A stretch of DNA of 64,000 nt from NCBI RefSeq assembly GCF_000176915.2, contig NC_014844.1:2542001-2606000 (forward strand), written 5' to 3'. This document shows, piece after piece, positions 60,365 to 64,000 of the stretch; positions within the stretch are counted from its first letter, which is position 1; each line of letters begins with the position of its first letter. This stretch comes from Pseudodesulfovibrio aespoeensis Aspo-2. GTDB lineage: Bacteria; Desulfobacterota; Desulfovibrionia; Desulfovibrionales; Desulfovibrionaceae. Both the position numbers and the translations under genes were made by a program. The notes under the pieces were generated by a model that had not been told where the DNA came from, did not search any database, and worked only from the letters and a program-made list of their open reading frames with translations.

Positions 60365-61404
60365 CACATCAATCCCTCGTCTTCGTCGGGCTCGGGCAGG
60401 GCCAGCAGGGCAAACGCCTCGGGCGGGCACACGGTCAGCTCGGCCAGCTCGCCCTGGCCGGACAAGATCAGCGACACGCCCGAGATGAGCAACGTCTGGT
60501 CCACCCCGATAAAGGCGTCCCGGAGCGTGACCAGCCGGTTGGGAGCCCACAGCCCGCCCGCGTGGGACCAGCCGCGCACGGTCACGGTCATGGTCCGGCC
60601 ACGGCCATAGCGGACGTTGCGCTCCCACTGGGCGCGCTCCGCAGCCGCTGCCGGGTCGATCTGCTCCTCGGCCAGCACGGTCAGCGGACGGTGGCGGCCC
60701 ACGCCCTTGTCGCGGGCCTGGCCTGCGGGCTGGGCTGCGGACTCGCCAAACCAATCATCCGAGCCGGACGACTGGCCCTTGACCGTGTAGACCGAATAGC
60801 GGTCGCGCCCGGAAAAGCGCGCGCCGCACGACAGGATGTTGGTCCCCAGGACCAACGGGGTGGAGACCCGCGAGGACGAAACCCGCGACAGGACCAGATT
60901 GCCCAGGCCGTCCGAGAGCAGGAGCACGGCGCGGACCCTGGCGGCGGCCTCCAGTGTCTCGTAGACTGAGTCGCCCTCGTTGTTCTTGAGGCGCTGGAAA
61001 GCGGCGGCGCACGGGGCTTCGATCTTCACCCCGATGCCGTATGGCGCGCACAGCTCGCGGGCCACGCCCGGTAGGGTGCGCCCGGAGAATTGGATCGACG
61101 GGGCCGAGCAGTCCACCAGGTCGCCGGTGGCGTCGCGGCCGGACACGGTGACCGTGTGCGATCTGGCGTCGTAATCCACGGACACGTCGTCCACGTGGCC
61201 GGTGATGACCGGCGCGCCGTCCACCAGCACAGAGCAGGTCATGCCCGGCCTGATCGGGCGGACGACGTCCTGCCCGGCCCATCGCTCGGACACGGCCAGC
61301 TCGAAGGAGCCCGCCACCTGCTCCATGGACCTATTGATGGTGATGGAGGTCCAGCCGCCATACAGCGTGCCGTCGACCTTGAGCCGCACGTCATGATCAG
61401 GCAT
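60364..61404 (-). CDS. Mu gp44-like baseplate hub protein (gpP)
   Basis: The 346 aa hub protein resembles late control D / gpP proteins: GGWTSITINRSMEQVAGSFEL, RPGMTCSVLVDGAPVITGHVDDV, TVTVSGRDATGDLVDCS and LPGVARELCAPYGI. It connects tail tube and spike. The start ATG at 61404 overlaps the N gene by 8 bases; the first residues (MPDHDVRLKVDG) match the family N-terminus. Confidence 0.9.
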   Translation of the reverse strand: MPDHDVRLKVDGTLYGGWTSITINRSMEQVAGSFELAVSERWAGQDVVRPIRPGMTCSVLVDGAPVITGHVDDVSVDYDARSHTVTVSGRDATGDLVDCSAPSIQFSGRTLPGVARELCAPYGIGVKIEAPCAAAFQRLKNNEGDSVYETLEAAARVRAVLLLSDGLGNLVLSRVSSSRVSTPLVLGTNILSCGARFSGRDRYSVYTVKGQSSGSDDWFGESAAQPAGQARDKGVGRHRPLTVLAEEQIDPAAAAERAQWERNVRYGRGRTMTVTVRGWSHAGGLWAPNRLVTLRDAFIGVDQTLLISGVSLILSGQGELAELTVCPPEAFALLALPEPDEDEGLM

Positions 61405-62593
61405 CGACCAACACCTCCAGGGGCATGCCGCCGGGTACGGCTCCAGGCCGCCTGACCCGGTTGCGGGCCACGATATCCTCGGCGCGCCCGGCGTCGCCGT
61501 ATATCTTGTGGGCCACGACCAGCGCCGGGATGGTGGAGGTCGGTGTCCACGTGCCCAGCCGGGCAAGGTCCGCGCCACGGGCGGTGATGTCCACAACCAT
61601 GGCCGTGCGCAGGTCGGTCAGGGCCAGATAGACGGCGTCCGGGGCTGATGCGGCAGTCGTGTCCAGGGCATCGGCCAGCGAATCGCGCAGGGCGGCGGCC
61701 TGGTCGTAGCTCTCGTACTCCAGCGTGGCGCTGCCCCTGGCCGCCTCCACCAGCGCGGCGCGGCGCACCAGATCGGTCACGGCCTGATCGTTGGCAGCGG
61801 CTTGTATCCGGCCCGGCGTTGCGGGCACGACGGTGGACGGAGTGGCCCCGGAGTAGAGACTGGCCAGGGCCGACTGGGCGGACCATCCGACAGTGCCTCC
61901 GGAGGAACTGCCCAAAAAAGAAATCAGCCCCAACAGGCGGGAGGCCAGGGATTGCGGCATGCCGACCAGAGAGGTCACGTCGCCATGCAGGGCGGTGGCC
62001 TGGGCGAACAGCGTGGAGGCCGACATGGCCGGGAGGGCCGCCAGCTCGGCGGCGCTGCGGATGGAGGCCACACCCCTGCGCACCGACACGATGCCGGACT
62101 CGCGCACCCACTCCGAAAACTTGGAGGTGGACCAAGTCTCGGCAAAATCCTCTTGCAGTGTCAGCCCGGCCTGATCCGCCTGCGCGCCGACCGCCCAGGA
62201 GGTGTCACGGACCGAATCCGGCTCGGCGCTGTCGCCGGTCTCCACAAAGGACACCTTGAAGCGCACCAGGCCGCCCTCGCGGGTGGACTCCTGGCGCGAG
62301 AACTCGGCCACGGCCACACGCCTGGAGCCGAGATAGGGATGAACCAAGGTGGCTGGCCCGCCCTCCTCCAGCGCACCCATGAGCTCGTCGGCACGCGACA
62401 GGTAGTCCGCTCCGAGCAGATAGCACTCCACACTGTACATACGGCCCTTGCGGCCCATGTCCTCGGCGTAGGGCAGATCGCGCAGCGGATACTCGTGCTG
62501 GACCAGCCTGCGCCCGCCGGTGAGGGTGTGTGCCTCGACGAAAAAGGCGACGCCCCGGAAGGAGGCGTCATGCAGCATGTCGCGCCAGCTCAC
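61397..62593 (-). CDS. Mu gp43-like tail/DNA circularization protein N
   Basis: The 398 aa protein starts MSWRDMLHDASFRGVAFFVE, the DNA_circ_N pattern, with GGRRLVQHEYPLRDLPYAEDMG and ARRDRP-like linkers. The rest is helical and Ala/Ser-rich. In Mu it is a tail component between tape measure and hub. The start is GTG in a GTGA overlap with the tape measure stop. Confidence 0.88.
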   Translation of the reverse strand: MSWRDMLHDASFRGVAFFVEAHTLTGGRRLVQHEYPLRDLPYAEDMGRKGRMYSVECYLLGADYLSRADELMGALEEGGPATLVHPYLGSRRVAVAEFSRQESTREGGLVRFKVSFVETGDSAEPDSVRDTSWAVGAQADQAGLTLQEDFAETWSTSKFSEWVRESGIVSVRRGVASIRSAAELAALPAMSASTLFAQATALHGDVTSLVGMPQSLASRLLGLISFLGSSSGGTVGWSAQSALASLYSGATPSTVVPATPGRIQAAANDQAVTDLVRRAALVEAARGSATLEYESYDQAAALRDSLADALDTTAASAPDAVYLALTDLRTAMVVDITARGADLARLGTWTPTSTIPALVVAHKIYGDAGRAEDIVARNRVRRPGAVPGGMPLEVLVDA

Positions 62594-64000
62594 CGGCCCA
62601 CCCCCGGCATGTAGGGGCCGGTGTCCACGTCGACATTATCGAAACCGCGCTGATTGACCCGGCTGACCTTGACACGGTCATCCGTGACCGTGATGTCGAG
62701 GGTGGCCTTGGCCGGTTCCGCGCCGGTCCACTGGCTCAACAGCTCACCAAGCCGGTCGCCCACGTTGCCGCCAGCCCAGGCCCCGGCCAGTCCACCGCCG
62801 ATGCCGCCGACCGCCGCGCCGATGGCCGTGCCGAGTCCCGGCACGATGCTGCCCAGGGCCGCTCCCAACTGTGCCCCGGCCACGGCTCCGCCCCAGCCGC
62901 CCAACCCGCTGCCCACTGCACCGCCGCTGGCCTGGATTTTTTGCCCGGTCGACAGCTCGTCGTCTGTCCAGGCGTTGTAGAGACCGTACCCCGTGCCAGC
63001 CAGCGCCAGCGCGCCCCCGGCGCGACCGGCCCACTTGCCAGCGCCGGATATGGCACCGCTCAATCGCGCCCCACGACTGGCCACTGAACGACCGGTTTTG
63101 GTCGAGCCGCCGCCCATCTCGCCCGGCAGCAGCGACATCTTGGAATTGACCACGTACACGGGCAGCGGCAGCTTCATGCCACCCAGGCCAGCCGCCCCAG
63201 CGGCTCCGGCCAGCCCGCCGCCCCGGCCAAACAGGGACCGCACCCCGGTATACGCCTTGCGGGCCATGACCAGTGCGCCCAAGCCAGCCGCCCCATAGCC
63301 GAGCACGGACATGGCCGTGTCCGCGCCCTCCGAGCCCAGGGTGTCCAGCGCGCTGGCCACGGCCCTGATAGGCGTGGCCAGATTGCTGTCCGCAAACTTC
63401 GACCACGCTGTGTACAGGGATGTCAGAGCTGCAGAGGCATCCTTGGCGGCGCGTGCTGAGTCAGACAGAGACGTTGTCCCGTCTCCCTGGACCTCCATGA
63501 ACTTCTGCAGGTTGTCTAGCGACCCGGTCCGTTTGAATTCACCTGCAGCCTGGTTGAATGCCCTGATTGCCTCGGCGTCGAAAATCTTGGCCAGAGCGCG
63601 GGTGGAGCCATCGGCCTTTTTGATGACCTCTTCCATGATCTCGTTGACGGGGCGCAAAATATCGTCATCACCCCAGACCTTGACGCCTAACCGGGCAAGG
63701 TCTTTCAGCTTGCGCGGGTCCGTCATGGTGCGCATCACTGCCTCGAACGCAGTAGCCGCCTGCTCTGACGAACCTGTACCCATACGGATCATCTGGAGGG
63801 CCGCACCCATCTCGCGCAGAGCTTGCGCGCCGGTTCGCCCTGTCGCGGTATAGGCCGTGATCACACGAGGGCCAAGCGCGGCGAGATTCTGCATGGTGAA
63901 CGCACCCATCTTGCCCTGCTCGTTCAAAGTGTCGAACGCCTCCAACACCTCCCGAGAAGAGGCAATGCCCATCTTCTGGAACTCGGCAAAGAGCTCGCCG
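62590..64000 (-). CDS. Phage tail tape measure protein (partial)
   Basis: The frame is open to the right edge of the window, so the true start lies outside. The visible 469 codons give the C-terminal part. It has helical TP901-type tape-measure segments (GRTGAQALREMGAALQMIRM, SSEQAATAFEAVMRTMTDP, KIFDAEAIRAFNQAAGEF), then a Gly/Ala-rich membrane-active region (LGTAIGAAVGGIGGGLAGAW). It corresponds to Mu gp42. The order tape measure-N-P-45-46-47-48 is the Mu order. Confidence 0.88.
   Translation of the reverse strand, partial: GELFAEFQKMGIASSREVLEAFDTLNEQGKMGAFTMQNLAALGPRVITAYTATGRTGAQALREMGAALQMIRMGTGSSEQAATAFEAVMRTMTDPRKLKDLARLGVKVWGDDDILRPVNEIMEEVIKKADGSTRALAKIFDAEAIRAFNQAAGEFKRTGSLDNLQKFMEVQGDGTTSLSDSARAAKDASAALTSLYTAWSKFADSNLATPIRAVASALDTLGSEGADTAMSVLGYGAAGLGALVMARKAYTGVRSLFGRGGGLAGAAGAAGLGGMKLPLPVYVVNSKMSLLPGEMGGGSTKTGRSVASRGARLSGAISGAGKWAGRAGGALALAGTGYGLYNAWTDDELSTGQKIQASGGAVGSGLGGWGGAVAGAQLGAALGSIVPGLGTAIGAAVGGIGGGLAGAWAGGNVGDRLGELLSQWTGAEPAKATLDITVTDDRVKVSRVNQRGFDNVDVDTGPYMPGVGR

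Noticed and set aside
1-64000. CRISPR array or restriction/defence cluster
   Set aside because: No regularly spaced repeats were found; the only methylase lies in the prophage tail operon without a nuclease partner.

Overview
The window is high-GC bacterial DNA with short intergenic gaps, clear Shine-Dalgarno sites and rho-independent terminators. A complete six-gene Ech-type energy-converting [NiFe]-hydrogenase operon, indolepyruvate:ferredoxin oxidoreductase genes, hypF, Gram-negative lipid A genes (lpxB, PAP2, ArnT-like) and several lineage-type gene fusions together suggest an anaerobic Gram-negative of the Desulfovibrionaceae (Desulfovibrio/Pseudodesulfovibrio type). That placement is inferred from gene content, not from a marker-gene search.

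Layout. 0-5 kb: DnaJ-type co-chaperone (cut by the window edge), a dual-BON envelope protein, archaeal-type phosphoglycerate mutase, rhomboid protease, and an RluD-CoaE fusion. 5-9 kb: uracil salvage (upp, uraA), a WaaE-like glycosyltransferase, and MscS. 9-17 kb: envelope block with lpxB, a Gfo/Idh/MocA oxidoreductase, a second dual-BON lipoprotein, an ArnT-like GT39 overlapping a PAP2 phosphatase, an acidic hypothetical protein and a DUF115/Maf glycosyltransferase. 17-21 kb: a cysteine synthase fused to an active-site-less cysteinyl-tRNA synthetase, then proA. 21-26 kb: probable operon of a YfgM-like TPR protein, iorA, iorB and a GAF-type sigma-54 activator. 26-32 kb: three paralogous GT2 glycosyltransferases with helical N-terminal halves, around a SLOG-like protein, then a cold-shock protein. 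32-43 kb: ModF-like ABC ATPase, DUF362 protein, hypF, serA with a class V aminotransferase (serine synthesis), and ispG-proS. 43-51 kb: an amino-acid-type dCache chemoreceptor, the echABCDEF operon with a recognisable promoter, and a CysH-like protein.

51.7-64 kb is accessory DNA. It starts just after a tRNA-Arg(ACG) gene with an AT-richer stretch carrying one lipoprotein gene. Next is an intact IS407-group IS3 element with 4-bp target duplications, inserted in a palindromic element, then further palindromes. From about 54.5 kb to the window end lies the right half of a Mu-like prophage read on the minus strand: tape measure, N, P, gp45, gp46, gp47, gp48, tail fibres, a DksA/TraR zinc finger and a Dam-type methylase. 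A pair of 22-bp-spaced repeats next to its outer end may be the transposase-binding end of the phage.

The most unusual items are the CysK/pseudo-CysRS fusion, the RluD-CoaE fusion, the three-copy glycosyltransferase cluster, the CysH-like protein without its catalytic cysteine, the possible phage end with a com/mom-like gene pair, and a palindromic mobile-looking element after mscS. I saw no CRISPR array and no clear defence system.
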